NCBI RefSeq assembly: GCF_964204645.1
Contig: NC_134031.1
Span: 7,974,501 to 8,038,500 of the forward strand
Origin: Tubulanus polymorphus
Taxonomy: Eukaryota; Nemertea; Palaeonemertea; Tubulaniformes; Tubulanidae
DNA: 64,000 nucleotides
Direction of reading: 5' to 3'
A program made the translations under genes and the position numbers. This document shows, one piece after another, positions 40,460-51,149 of this stretch (positions are counted from its first letter, which is position 1; every line of letters starts with the position of its first letter). Under the pieces are notes generated by a model. That model saw nothing but the letters and a program-made list of their open reading frames with translations, had not been told where the DNA came from and did no database searches.

Positions 40460-41720
40460 TAATTTTTACGATCCAAATTGTGCCCTTTTCTGGAGTCACC
40501 TCCTAATATTCTGAAAAGAATCGTGCATAATGAAAACCGGAATGAAAATAAACAAGTACGTATCTCAGTTAGTATTCATGTAATCAAATTGGAATCAAAT
40601 AAAAAACAAGTATAAGAGAATAGAGACATTACCTCAGGAGCAGTAGTAAAAATTCAAGAACTAAAACTTACAATAAAATATGTACGCGTAAAATATACAA
40701 AAACATATCATACAAAGTGCATCTACCCTAGAAATAAACTTAAAATTTACTTGAAAAAAAAGATCAGAAATCGGCTGAAAGTGACGATGAGAGAAGAGGA
40801 AACAGATCAGTAAATGCAACATCGGTAAAATGTGGACAAGTATAGTAGAAAAATAAATTAAATGAAATAATCAGAAATGAGCCATGATTAGGTAATTTGA
40901 CGAAATACCAGAGAAAAGTAGTGAAGTAGACCTACAAAACGATCGTAAATGTAAGAATTAGAAATTTTGGTTTTTTAGTTTTTGCTTTATGAAGTTAGAA
41001 TAGCATCTTTAAGACACTTTGAAGTCTGAATTCCTTCTTTAGTAAGCCTACTTCGAAGTCAAAATTTCATTTTAATAGAAATTCCGTTTCCGTGGCTTTC
41101 TGAGTTATATTTTGTTTAATCTTAGCCCACTGGATGGGGGTATTGGATGATACCAGGATGTGTGGTCATAAAAACGCAACTAATACAAACAAACCAAACC
41201 CATATTTAGCTTGCTGTCGGGGAATAACGTAACATTTCTGGCATATTCAGACGAGGCCGCTGAGTACGCTAAAGAGAAGCATCGAATTTTCGCACCAAAA
41301 ATGAGTGAGTCTTGTATGTTCTTTGTTGCATAATATAGAAATGTTGAACAACGATAGATGTGACATTCCTAAGGGCAATAACGTTACAATAATTGAGGTT
41401 CTGAACATTTCTAAACATTCCTAATGAATCTGATATTCTCCATAACTTCACACGCACAAGGCTATGATACAGGTAGGGGCGGATGCAGGGTCCGGGTTAA
41501 AGTGACGGTACTAATATAGGGATATGAAAAACGTAATACTTTAAAACGGTTCACCTAATGTTTTGTAAATATTGATTACGCCTTGATAATCCAATACCAG
41601 GATATATGATATATGAATATATTATGGAGAATTAAATGGAGAGTCCCCTCGTGTGTGGATATAAAATCTGGAATTGTAAAATACTGGGCATATCTTCAGT
41701 GTTAAGAAATGGGGAATCTT
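40460..41720. other. Unannotated AT-rich spacer
   Basis: After the module end near 40450 no peptide-family sequence, splice-bounded ORF or structured repeat is visible until 41720. The ORF at 41269-41457 (-) has no supporting feature. Confidence 0.5.
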
Positions 41721-41722
41721 AA

Positions 41723-41968
41723 TCAAGTACTGCTCAACTTGAATCCTTAATTGACCAATTTCTTCAACGATGGCACCCGTACTTCTTAACATCTTTCAAA
41801 GCCATGACATATCGTGAAATTGAATCAATTTTTATGCCTAGAAGACTAGAACCGGACATCTCCCTATTGCGGGAATCCTATCGTTTTGTGACACTGGTTG
41901 ATTTCGGTGTAGCAATCACAATTTCTCAATTGAAAAACGTAGACGAAACAATATCCCTAGAAGAGTAG
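41723..41968 (+). CDS. Open frame of 81 codons without start, origin unknown
   Basis: An uninterrupted frame bounded by TAA (41720) and TAG (41966), with balanced amino-acid composition (ESLIDQFLQRWHPYF near the start, LLRESYRFVTLVDFGVAI later). This is unusual for this AT-rich intergenic DNA. It has no ATG at its head and lies directly before a 1.1-kb repeat. It could be a degraded retroelement or an exon fragment. No family recognised. Confidence 0.25.
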   Translation, partial: SSTAQLESLIDQFLQRWHPYFLTSFKAMTYREIESIFMPRRLEPDISLLRESYRFVTLVDFGVAITISQLKNVDETISLEE

Positions 41969-41969
41969 T

Positions 41970-43170
41970 AAACAAGAAAATTAATTTTAGAAAATTATTT
42001 GACTCCTGGGAAAAAAATGTAGAATTTCTGGGCTAAGCTAATGTGGAATTGCAAATTTGAAATCGAAGTTTTAAGAAATTTTGGGGAATGATGAGATTTG
42101 GCGATTGGGTAGATGATACAGGTCTTCGACTCTAGTAGTGGTTTAAATTTTTTTATTGAAAATTCTCAATAATTGATCGCGAACTTGCGACCGACTTCAT
42201 TTACTTATGCCTCTAAGCTGGTCTGCAACTTCATTGCCTCCATGGATGAAGAAAGTGCTCTTCTGATGTCTGCTTCATCATGACTTCGAGCATATCGTGT
42301 GGCCTAGCCAGCCGGCCCGGTCCCCGGGCCCGGGCCACGGGTTTGGCTGTCACTCGATATCCTAGAGTCTTGAGTCTGGGTGGGTTGAAGTAGACATTGT
42401 CATTAAAAATAACATGCTTATGTTGTTCTGTATGAATTACCCGTGTGTCATGTATGTTGTATTAATTTATTTTAAAATTTGTATTTATTGAATTTCGGAA
42501 TTTTATCCCGGAATTTCAATGTAATAAGGATCAATAAAGAATTGGATTGAATTGTCACCTAATACACATGCCGTCAGAGGACACGGAGCCGTATATGACA
42601 GCTATGCTATTATAAATTGCTAATCTCACAAAACTTGCATACTCCTAATATCAAACATATTTTCACAAACGATTGAATATTGAAATTATATGTTTACACA
42701 TTTTCATATTGACCGCTTGTAGCCGCTGATGAAATTCACGCCGGCCCTACACACATCGTAGATAGCTTCGTCATTCCACCGGCATGCCCACGTCAGGGTC
42801 TACCTTTTATATCAAACTTCCGCATCGTGTATACATCCGCCATTTAACCGAATAATCCGATTTACTTATCATTTCTATTTATGCCTGCCGCTTCTGATAT
42901 AATCATACATCCTTTACTATTACAATACGTCTTCTAATGATATTCAATGCAATATAACATTTCAACGTTCAAATATAGGTCATCATATAATCACAGGAAG
43001 CCATTCTACATCTATGTCAATAATATATTGCCAGATAGCTTGTTTGTGTACACATAAACCTGTGACGTTTTGCACATCGATTTACGGCTGTCGTTTGTAA
43101 AATGACGCTGAATGGTTAGCATTGTTTAGGTTTCATAATGGTAAAGTTTTATAAGGCGTCAAAAAACGTC
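41970..43170. repeat. Dispersed 1.1-kb repeat, copy 2
   Basis: Nearly identical to 46883-48060 and a diverged relative of 8795-9945. Contains a GC-rich palindromic stretch ccggtccccgggcccgggcc near 42314. Part of the recently duplicated segment upstream of genes 5 and 7. Confidence 0.8.
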
Positions 43171-43713
43171 TGAAATACACCAGATATTTCTATCTCAACG
43201 TATCTACCCATTCATCTCCCAACACAATTTTGACAGGAGGGGCCTCAATGTAGACTCTAAAACCAACCAAGCCAACTTCGTTGGGATCGTATAGTAATGC
43301 ATTCTGGAATGGTTGAAAGATGAGAATGAGTGTTCCAATGAGTCAACCTACGTATAAGTCATAAGTTATCAAACCAACACTTTTGATCGATGATATTAAG
43401 CCAGGTATCCCATTTTTGCAAACACACATTAAAAAAACAACCAAACTTTTGAATACGTATTTTCACACATGTCACGATGAAAAATCATGAATAATTTTTT
43501 GAATAATCCAAGTGGCATTTAATATCGGATGCAAATCCCACCACAGGCTGTTGCTTATTTGAGACAATAAATGCAGGATTTTGGCAATTGAAATTTACTG
43601 TTGTATCAACACAGACACCAATAACAACCAGGTAAGCACGTTTCTATGAAAAAAAAATAATACCAAAACGAACGCTCAATCGTCAAATGATTTATCGAAA
43701 ATCTATTTTCAGA

Positions 43714-44023
43714 ATGTTTACTAAAACTTTGATCGTGGCTTTGGCCATTTTCATGGTCCTCGGAGCCGCCAACGCAGCAGGTATTTTTTTATTAATTTTT
43801 TTAATAATCAAAATAGTTTCGTCTGATGTATAAAATTTTCGTACAGTTTTTAGATTTGCTAACGTGATCTTTTTGAATTACAGATGAAGTACATATTGCC
43901 AAGAGAGGTGTACCATGTTTCTGCCCAGGTAGATTCGGTCTCGGCCAGGGAACCTATTGGCTGATTGGTGGACCTAGCAGCAACTGTTGCAGCTGGGGTA
44001 TTGGAAAATGCTGCAAAAACTAA
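43714..44023 (+). CDS. Peptide gene 5: six-cysteine toxin/defensin-like precursor, type II
   Basis: Coding exons 43714-43780 (67 nt) and 43884-44023 (140 nt); phase-1 intron in the same place as type I genes. The 68-residue precursor has a signal peptide close to type I, then DEVHIAKR, then a 38-residue mature peptide beginning GVPCFCPG. Cysteines are at 4, 6, 27, 28, 34 and 35, and net charge is about +3. Relative to type I the mature part has a Pro-Gly turn after the second Cys and a shorter loop before the final CC. An untranslated exon ends at 43631 (gtaagc). aataaa is at 44053-44058. It faces gene 6. Confidence 0.8.
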
Positions 44024-44934
44024 TGCATTCCCTGAATATGTATTGAATGACAAATAAAACCGTTCGGAACAAAATCATTGGGTTAGTTATAACGTCTTAA
44101 TGATTCAACATATCTTTCGCATCGGTACAAAGGTTGTATATTTTGGGATTATTGTAGTGTTAGACGAGAGAGACCAGAAACGGGATTCAGTTTCACAACG
44201 CTCAGCTTGATCTTGCCAATGCCTCCCGATTTATTCTCATACGGATAATGTATACATTGCTGTAAATATGATGTTCATAGACCGTGAATAAGAAATAGCG
44301 TGGAATACACGAATACAGCAGAGTTCAATGGACAGATCAGTCACACTCAATAGCACCGTGTGATTGTCACGACTATTATAGAAATGATTTCCCCTTTTTA
44401 CAGTCAATAATATTCACTTTAGATTGCTATCTTTCAACCACCTATAAAACGGAAAAAAATTAGATATATTATAAAAATCTTGTAAGTTGATTTTTTTGTT
44501 TCACAAAGACATTTTAAGGAAGAATACGAACGACAAGACAGGAATACAAATTCACATATCACTTGTTGCTGGGAATCGTAACTTCTCAAGATTTAGAGAT
44601 AGGCCCTTATTGGTTTTTGAATGAATCGTCAAGTCTGTAAGGTAATCATGATAATATCAGTAGATTAATGAATTATCGGTTTTTTGCGAAAACAATAGAC
44701 GAATGATAAATCTCAGTTCTTCCCACAAACGCACCTCATCCTTGTATTTACATTGAGAAGGCGCGACTCTCGAACTCAACCTGGTGACAAATTGTGAAAT
44801 TATTTTTACTCATGAAACGTTTTGAAGGTGATTATTTTTAGCTAGATTATTTCTAGGTACTAATGCGATATGTTTATAACAGCGCAATTATATTCACATT
44901 TATCGCTGGTATCTTTTTATGACGTAATTACGAC

Positions 44935-45442
44935 GAAAACCGGCGTTCGCAGCAAGTAGCGTCTACACTTTCACCCAGTTTCGGTTGTAAGAATCCACAT
45001 CTGTAGTGCAAATTCAACCACAATTGTGACGCCCGGATGCTGCATTGAACACGGGTTCACAGACTACACTGAGAAGATGCAGAGTTTAACGCGTACGCGG
45101 GTTAAATACGGAGCGTACCCTTCTTCATCAAGAGCTACGTCTACACTCACTGCACCCGGGTAACGCGTCTACACTACGTTCAAAGCACAGCTTCAATGCC
45201 GAGTTTTGCGCCAAACTCGGGTTTTCAGAAACCCATCTTGAGAATGAAGGGTAGCCTACATTCCGCATTGGACCCGTGTGAGTTAAGTGTAGATCAGGCT
45301 ACATACTCACTGCGAACGCGGGTTTTCGTCGAACCCGCGTCCATCGATACCCGGGTTTTGCAGAAAACTGTGCATCGAACCCTCGTTTCAACCAAAGTGT
45401 AGACGCGTAACCCGGGTTTAATAAGCAAGTGTAGACGTAGCT
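44935..45442. repeat. Hairpin-array repeat, copy 3
   Basis: Between convergent genes 5 and 6. The inner unit 45130-45442 has clear inverted ends (agctacgtctacact / agtgtagacgtagct) and internal hairpins such as aacgcgggttttcgtcgaac followed by ccgcg. Confidence 0.7.
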
Positions 45443-45825
45443 TAAGGGTAGTAATATACTTTCATCAAGATTATAAAAACGGGACCTCGAGAGCCAGAGC
45501 CTTTGGTCCTCTAGTGTTTGCTTTTAGGACAATGCTTGGGTGAATCTAATAGTGTTAAGACATGTTTGATGAGTCGATATTTTTCAGTTGCTGGAGGAGA
45601 ACATCTAGTCATACCTTTAATCGAGAATCAATGTCAAACAAAACGACTTGTAGTCACGCAGTATATTTTGAATTTCCGAAAAAGGCAATCTCGACTAGCG
45701 TTAATCCACTTTCTAGAGAAGTAATTTGAATCAGACAGAAAAGAATCATAATTTTCATATTCATTATAATTCATTTTATTGGCTTTCTATGTATCAAACA
45801 TTTCTTTTTTAACAATGATTTTAGA

Positions 45826-46227
45826 TTACCAACAACATCTACCAATAGCAAATCCGCTACCACTGCAGCAGTTGTGATCTGGTCCACCAATCACCCACCA
45901 GGTTCCTCGTTTGCCGTTGACTTTACAGGTACATGGAATTCCTCTCTTTTTAATCTCAACTTCTATAATGCATTTAGAGAACTTTAAGTGATTTTTTTAG
46001 ATACCTTGCCACATGAGTAATTGTTAGAACCAAATGGATGGACCATGAGACGCCAAAAACATTTTTGTCCAAATTATACTAAATTCATGGTCCAGGACCA
46101 TGCAACAATGGTTTAGGACCTTGTTAGCATGTCTAGATACAGATATGATATGATATTCACCTTCAGCAGCAACGGCCCCAATGACCATGAAAACGGCCAA
46201 GGCAACGAAAAGAGTTTTGGTAAACAT
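45826..46227 (-). CDS. Peptide gene 6: six-cysteine toxin/defensin-like precursor, type I
   Basis: Coding exons 46227-46161 and 45962-45826 (stop TAA). The precursor is 67 residues and its mature peptide is identical to gene 4. The propeptide has Lys in place of Glu next to the Lys-Arg site, giving KKR. Untranslated exon end 46318, TATA at 46380-46387. The polyadenylation signal is the reverse of tttatt near 45776. It is convergent with gene 5, and the pair with the hairpin-array repeat between them is the basic module of the locus. Confidence 0.8.
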
Positions 46228-46379
46228 TCTGAAAATTGTATGAAACAAAATGAATTATCACGTATAAAGGTATCTGAGTAAAAAATGCAAATGAATTTAG
46301 ATTATTGAGAAACTTACCTGAATGAGTAGGTGTATGAATGCGTAGACAATCCAACAACCAAAACTGGTAAAAATAATTT

Positions 46380-46387
46380 CTTTTATA
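46380..46387 (-). promoter_or_regulatory. TATA box of peptide gene 6
   Basis: TATAAAAG on the minus strand, matching genes 1, 2 and 4. Confidence 0.65.
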
Positions 46388-46882
46388 GCGATATAGGGCC
46401 TATTTACATGAAATCGGCTTTTCAGATGATACTTATCACGTATGCATAAAAACAAAAGCTTTGCATTTTCGATGAAGATATTTTCATGTATTTTCAATGT
46501 TACTAAAATAAACACCTAAGCCACAGCTTGCAATTTTATGTCACTCAAATTTATTCAACTCCACCGCTTTTTAGCAATATTTATATGGGTTTCAAGGAAA
46601 TCGACATTGGTTCGGGTTTTAAGATGAGCGACTTTTTTCACTTTTTCAAACTGATACTAAGAAGGATCATCTTGCGGTGACTGCTCATAGGTTTTCTCTC
46701 GAGAAATCAAGGTGTGGTCGACGTTTAGCAGATAGACAAACAAACGATCATCTTCCATGGGTTGAACAAGTGCCGAATTAATGGGCGTTTTCAAATTAAG
46801 GGTCAGATTCTTTCGAGACTGCAAAACAAGATAGTAATATAGTAACGAATTCTAAATACTGTATGTAGCCAGTATTAGCCAA

Positions 46883-48060
46883 ATTATTTGACTCCTGGGA
46901 AAAAAATGTAGAATTTCTGGGCTAAGCTAATGTGGAATTGCAAATTTGAAATCGAAGTTTTAAGAAATTTTGGGGAATGATGAGATTTGGCGATTGGGTA
47001 GATGATACAGGTCTTCGACTCTAGTAGTGGTTTAAATATTTTTATTGAAAATTCTCAATAATTGATCGCGAACTTGCGACCGACTTCATTTACTTATGCC
47101 TCTAAGCTGGTCTGCAACTTCATTGCCTCCATGGATGAAGAAAGAGCTCTTCTGATGTCTGCTTCATCATGACTTCGAGCATATCGTGTGGCCTAGCCAG
47201 CCGGCCCGGTCCCCGGGCCCGGGCCACGGGTTTGGCTGTCACTCGATATCCTAGAGTCTTGAGTCTGGGTGGGTTGAAGTAGACATTGTCATTAAAAATA
47301 ACATGCTTATGTTGTTCTGTATGAATTACCCGTGTGTCATGTATGTTGTATTAATTTATTTTAAAATTTGTATTTATTGAATTTCGGAATTTTATCCCGG
47401 AATTTCAATGTAATAAGGATCAATAAAGAATTGGATTGAATTGTCACCTAATACACATGCCGTCAGAGGACACGGAGCCGTATATGACAGCTATGCTATT
47501 ATAAATTGCTAATCTCACAAAACTTGCATACTCCTAATATCAAACATATTTTCACAAACGATTGAATATTGAAATTATATGTTTACACATTTTCATATTG
47601 ACCGCTTGTAGCCGCTGATGAAATTCACGCCGGCCCTACACACATCGTAGATAGCTTCGTCATTCCACCGGCATGCCCACGTCAGGGTCTACCTTTTATA
47701 TCAAACTTCCGCATCGTGTATACATCCGCCATTTAACCGAATAATCCGATTTACTTATCATTTCTATTTATGCCTGCCGCTTCTGATATAATCATACATC
47801 CTTTACTATTACAATACGTCTTCTAATGATATTCAATGCAATATAACATTTCAACGTTCAAATATAGGTCATTATATAATCACAGGAAGCCATTCTACAT
47901 CTATGTCAATAATATTTTGCCAGATAGCTTGTTTGTGTACACATAAACCTGTGACGTTTTGCACATCGATTTACGGCTGTCGTTTGTAAAATGACGCTGA
48001 ATGGTTAGCATTGTTTAGGTTTCATAATGGTAACGTTTTATAAGGCGTCAAAAAACGTCT
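46883..48060. repeat. Dispersed 1.1-kb repeat, copy 3
   Basis: Nearly identical to 41970-43170. It starts within the 3' edge of the gene 6 module (aaattatttgactcctggga) and leads without a break into the promoter region of gene 7. Confidence 0.8.
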
Positions 48061-48597
48061 GAAATACACCAGATATTTCTATCTCAACGTCCCATTCATC
48101 TCCCAACACAATTTTGACAGGAGGGGCCTCAATGTAGACTCTAAAACCAACCAAGCCAACTTCGTTGGGATCGTATAGTAATGCATTCTGGAATGGTTGA
48201 AAGATGAGAATGAGTGTTCCAATGAGTCAACCTACGTATAAGTCATAAGTTATCAAACCAACACTTTTGATCGATGATATTAAGCCAGGTATCCCATTTT
48301 TGCAAACACACATGAAAAAAACAACCAAACTTTTGAATACTTATTTTCACACATGTCACGATGAAAAATCATGAATAATTTTTTGAATAATCCAAGAGGC
48401 ATTTAATATCGGATGCAAATCCCACCACAGGCTGTTGCTTATTTGAGACAATAAATGCAGGATTTTGGCAATTGAAATTTACTGTTGTATCAACACAGAC
48501 ACCAATAACAACCAGGTAAGCACGTTTCTATGAAAAAAAATAATACCAAAACGAACGCTCAATCGTCAAATGATTTTATCGAAAATCTATTTTCAGA

Positions 48598-48907
48598 ATG
48601 TTTACTAAAACTTTGATCGTGGCTTTGGCCATTTTCATGGTCCTCGGAGCCGCCAACGCAGCAGGTATTTTTTTATTAATTTTTTTAATAATCAAAATAG
48701 TTTCGTCTGATGTATAAAATTTTCGTACAGTTTTTAGATTTGCTAACGTGATCTTTTTGAATTACAGATGAAGTACATATTGCCAAGAGAGGTGTACCAT
48801 GTTTCTGCCCAGGTAGATTCGGTCTCGGTCAGGGAACCTACTGGCTGATTGGTGGACCTAGCAGCAACTGTTGCAGCTGGGGTATTGGAAAATGCTGCAA
48901 AAACTAA
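48598..48907 (+). CDS. Peptide gene 7: six-cysteine toxin/defensin-like precursor, type II
   Basis: Coding exons 48598-48664 and 48768-48907. The protein is identical to gene 5; only silent changes are seen. About 2 kb upstream are also almost identical to the gene 5 region, but downstream of the stop codon the two copies diverge quickly. aataaa is at 48937-48942. It lacks the convergent type I partner present in the other modules; its 3' flank is a worn relative of the gene 5 flank up to about 50230. Confidence 0.8.
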
Positions 48908-49257
48908 TACATTCCATGAATATGAATTGAATGCCTAATAAAAGAGTTGTGATCAGAATCGTTGTTTGAGTTGTAACGTCTTAAAATGATTTAACATATC
49001 TTTCGCATCGGTAGGTTGCATATTTTTGGATCAATTGTAGTGTTCGACGAGAGACCAGAAACGAAATTCAGTATAACAACGATCAGCTTGACCTTACCAA
49101 TGCCTCCCGACTTACTCTCACACGTATATTAATACATTGCTGCAAATATGACGGTCACCGAATATATTTTAATAACAAATATATATAGCATTGAATACAC
49201 AAATACAGCAGAGTTCAATGGCCAGTTCAGTCCCACTTCATAGTACCACATCCCGAC

Positions 49258-49617
49258 ATAATAATACCGAATTGTCGTCCGATTGCTCCGTCGTTACTGG
49301 ACGTGTTTTATCGCTTAGGCATGGTTTCCATTGAAAGTGTATTTTTGGATTTATGCGGTGGGCCAGTTACCAAATTTTCGTAGTTTCTCCTACTGTTCAC
49401 AAAGTGCGCATGGGTCTACTGGCATAGCCACTGACTTGAGACCCTCGGGCACAGGTCAAGTCGGTCCCGAGATCCAATATGGTCTCTATGGGCCCAAGTG
49501 ATCACACCACTTAATGGGCCACTTTAATATGCTCCTATTCAATTCATGTGCAATGAATTAATAACTCGGATTTCTACGTTTAAAAATCGCCCGTGGTTTC
49601 CACGGGCTTTCCTTTAG
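49258..49617. mobile_element. Insertion of about 360 bp, possibly Helitron-like
   Basis: Absent from the paralogous flank at 44340-44400, where the sequence runs directly into tattatagaaatgatttccc. The insert ends with a perfect 8-bp hairpin (gcccgtgg ttt ccacgggc, 49589-49607) followed by 10 nt and TTAG before T. A short hairpin near the 3' end and insertion beside a T are Helitron traits, but the terminal CTRR is imperfect and no 5' TC is evident. Confidence 0.4.
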
Positions 49618-50915
49618 TAATAGAAATGATTTCCCATTTTTACTGTCAATGATTCACTATAGATTTCTATTTTTCAATCAAAGACAACTATAAAACGGAA
49701 AAATATAAGATATATCATACAAACCTTAAAAGATGATTATTTTGGTTTCACAGACATTTTGAGGATGAAAACGAACGAAAAGATACGAATACAAATTCAC
49801 ATATCACTTGTTTTGCTGAAAATCGTAATTTCTCAAGATTTGATAGTCTCCTACTATTTTTGAATGAATGGTCAAGTCTGTAATACTAAGTTAAACATGA
49901 AAATATCAGCAGATTGATAAATTATCGGCATTTTGCTGAAACAATAGACGAATGATAAATCTCATTTCTTCCCACTTGTATTTACCTTGAGAGCGTACGA
50001 CTGTCTCAAATCCAACTTGGTGACAAATTGGGGAATTATTTTTACTCACGAAAATGTTTTAAAGGTGATTACTTTTTTCATAATGAAATTATTTTTAGAT
50101 GCTAATGCGATTTATTCATCACGGAGGAATTGTTTTTGCATTTATTGCTGGAACTTCTTTATGACGTAATCTTTTTTGACTTGCAAATATATTTTGCTGG
50201 AAATATCTTTTATGACGAAATGACGAAAAAATCAAGAAATATTTGTATGACCCTTATACAGCCTCCATACATGTAATATCACATACTGTATTGGCGATAA
50301 TGCCGCCAAGTCGCTTCCTTAAACAATATCGTTTGTTTTATCACCTCGCAAATACTGGTTTTCGGATACGTATAAATGGCAAACCTAAACCATTTTCACT
50401 TACTTAGATTTAAAATGCCTTAATGGATTTCTGCATTCCACTTGATAAAGCAAAGTAACTCATCGAGGCTATGGGCTGTATTATAACGTATTGTAAAATG
50501 ATTCATAATTTTGCTTCTTGGAAGAAAACGGTTGCTCGATTATGAGCTTCTTTCTAAAAGCCTCCAACATAATCAATCATTTAATACGTGAGTTCGATGA
50601 AAAGTCATGCGAAGCAACATATGACCGGATACCGTTTTCTATTCGCAAACACTTTCAGGAACGTGTTTATCATGGATAACAAGATAAATTGTGTTCACCA
50701 AATTGAGGGCTATCGTTGCGTTACGAGGAATCGGTCATATGCTGAGCTCGAAGTAGAATCGAAAATATGACAGTACTGCATAGAAAAGAAGTGACCGTAA
50801 TATTGGTCGTTATAGGTAGGAAATATGGAGTAATGGCTCCATGCTTTCTCTCACGATTCGTTTATCTTTTTCATAATTTAATCTTTTTTAAATTCTTTTA
50901 ATAATTATATTTCAG

Positions 50916-51149
50916 CACTGGGACTGGGTAACTGTGGTCCCAGACCGTATCGGGACGAAGAACGTACGTGTGAAGGGTTTTGTGCCGTTGATGAGTTTAG
51001 AAACATCAAATCCTGTCCAAAGGCGTGTCTATGGATGCTCAAGTGTCACAGAGAGAAGTGTGAATCAAAAGGTTCTAGGAGAAAATTGGTTTGTCAAGGT
51101 AGATGTCTGGCGGCTTTTGCGAAGAAAACTGGATTTGATGCTGCAGGAG
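50916..51149 (+). CDS. Orphan exon encoding a nine-cysteine domain
   Basis: A 234-nt phase 1-1 frame between a good acceptor (ttatatttcag) and a GTACGT donor. The encoded 77 residues include RTCEGFCAVDEFRNIKSCPK, ACLWMLKCHREKCESKGSRR and KLVCQGRCLAAF. Nine cysteines occur in repeated Cys-x3-Cys pairs on likely helices, with many basic residues, which suggests a secreted disulfide-rich domain. No signal peptide, start or neighbouring exon is recognised. Cysteine spacing does not match the peptide family of genes 1-7. Confidence 0.5.
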
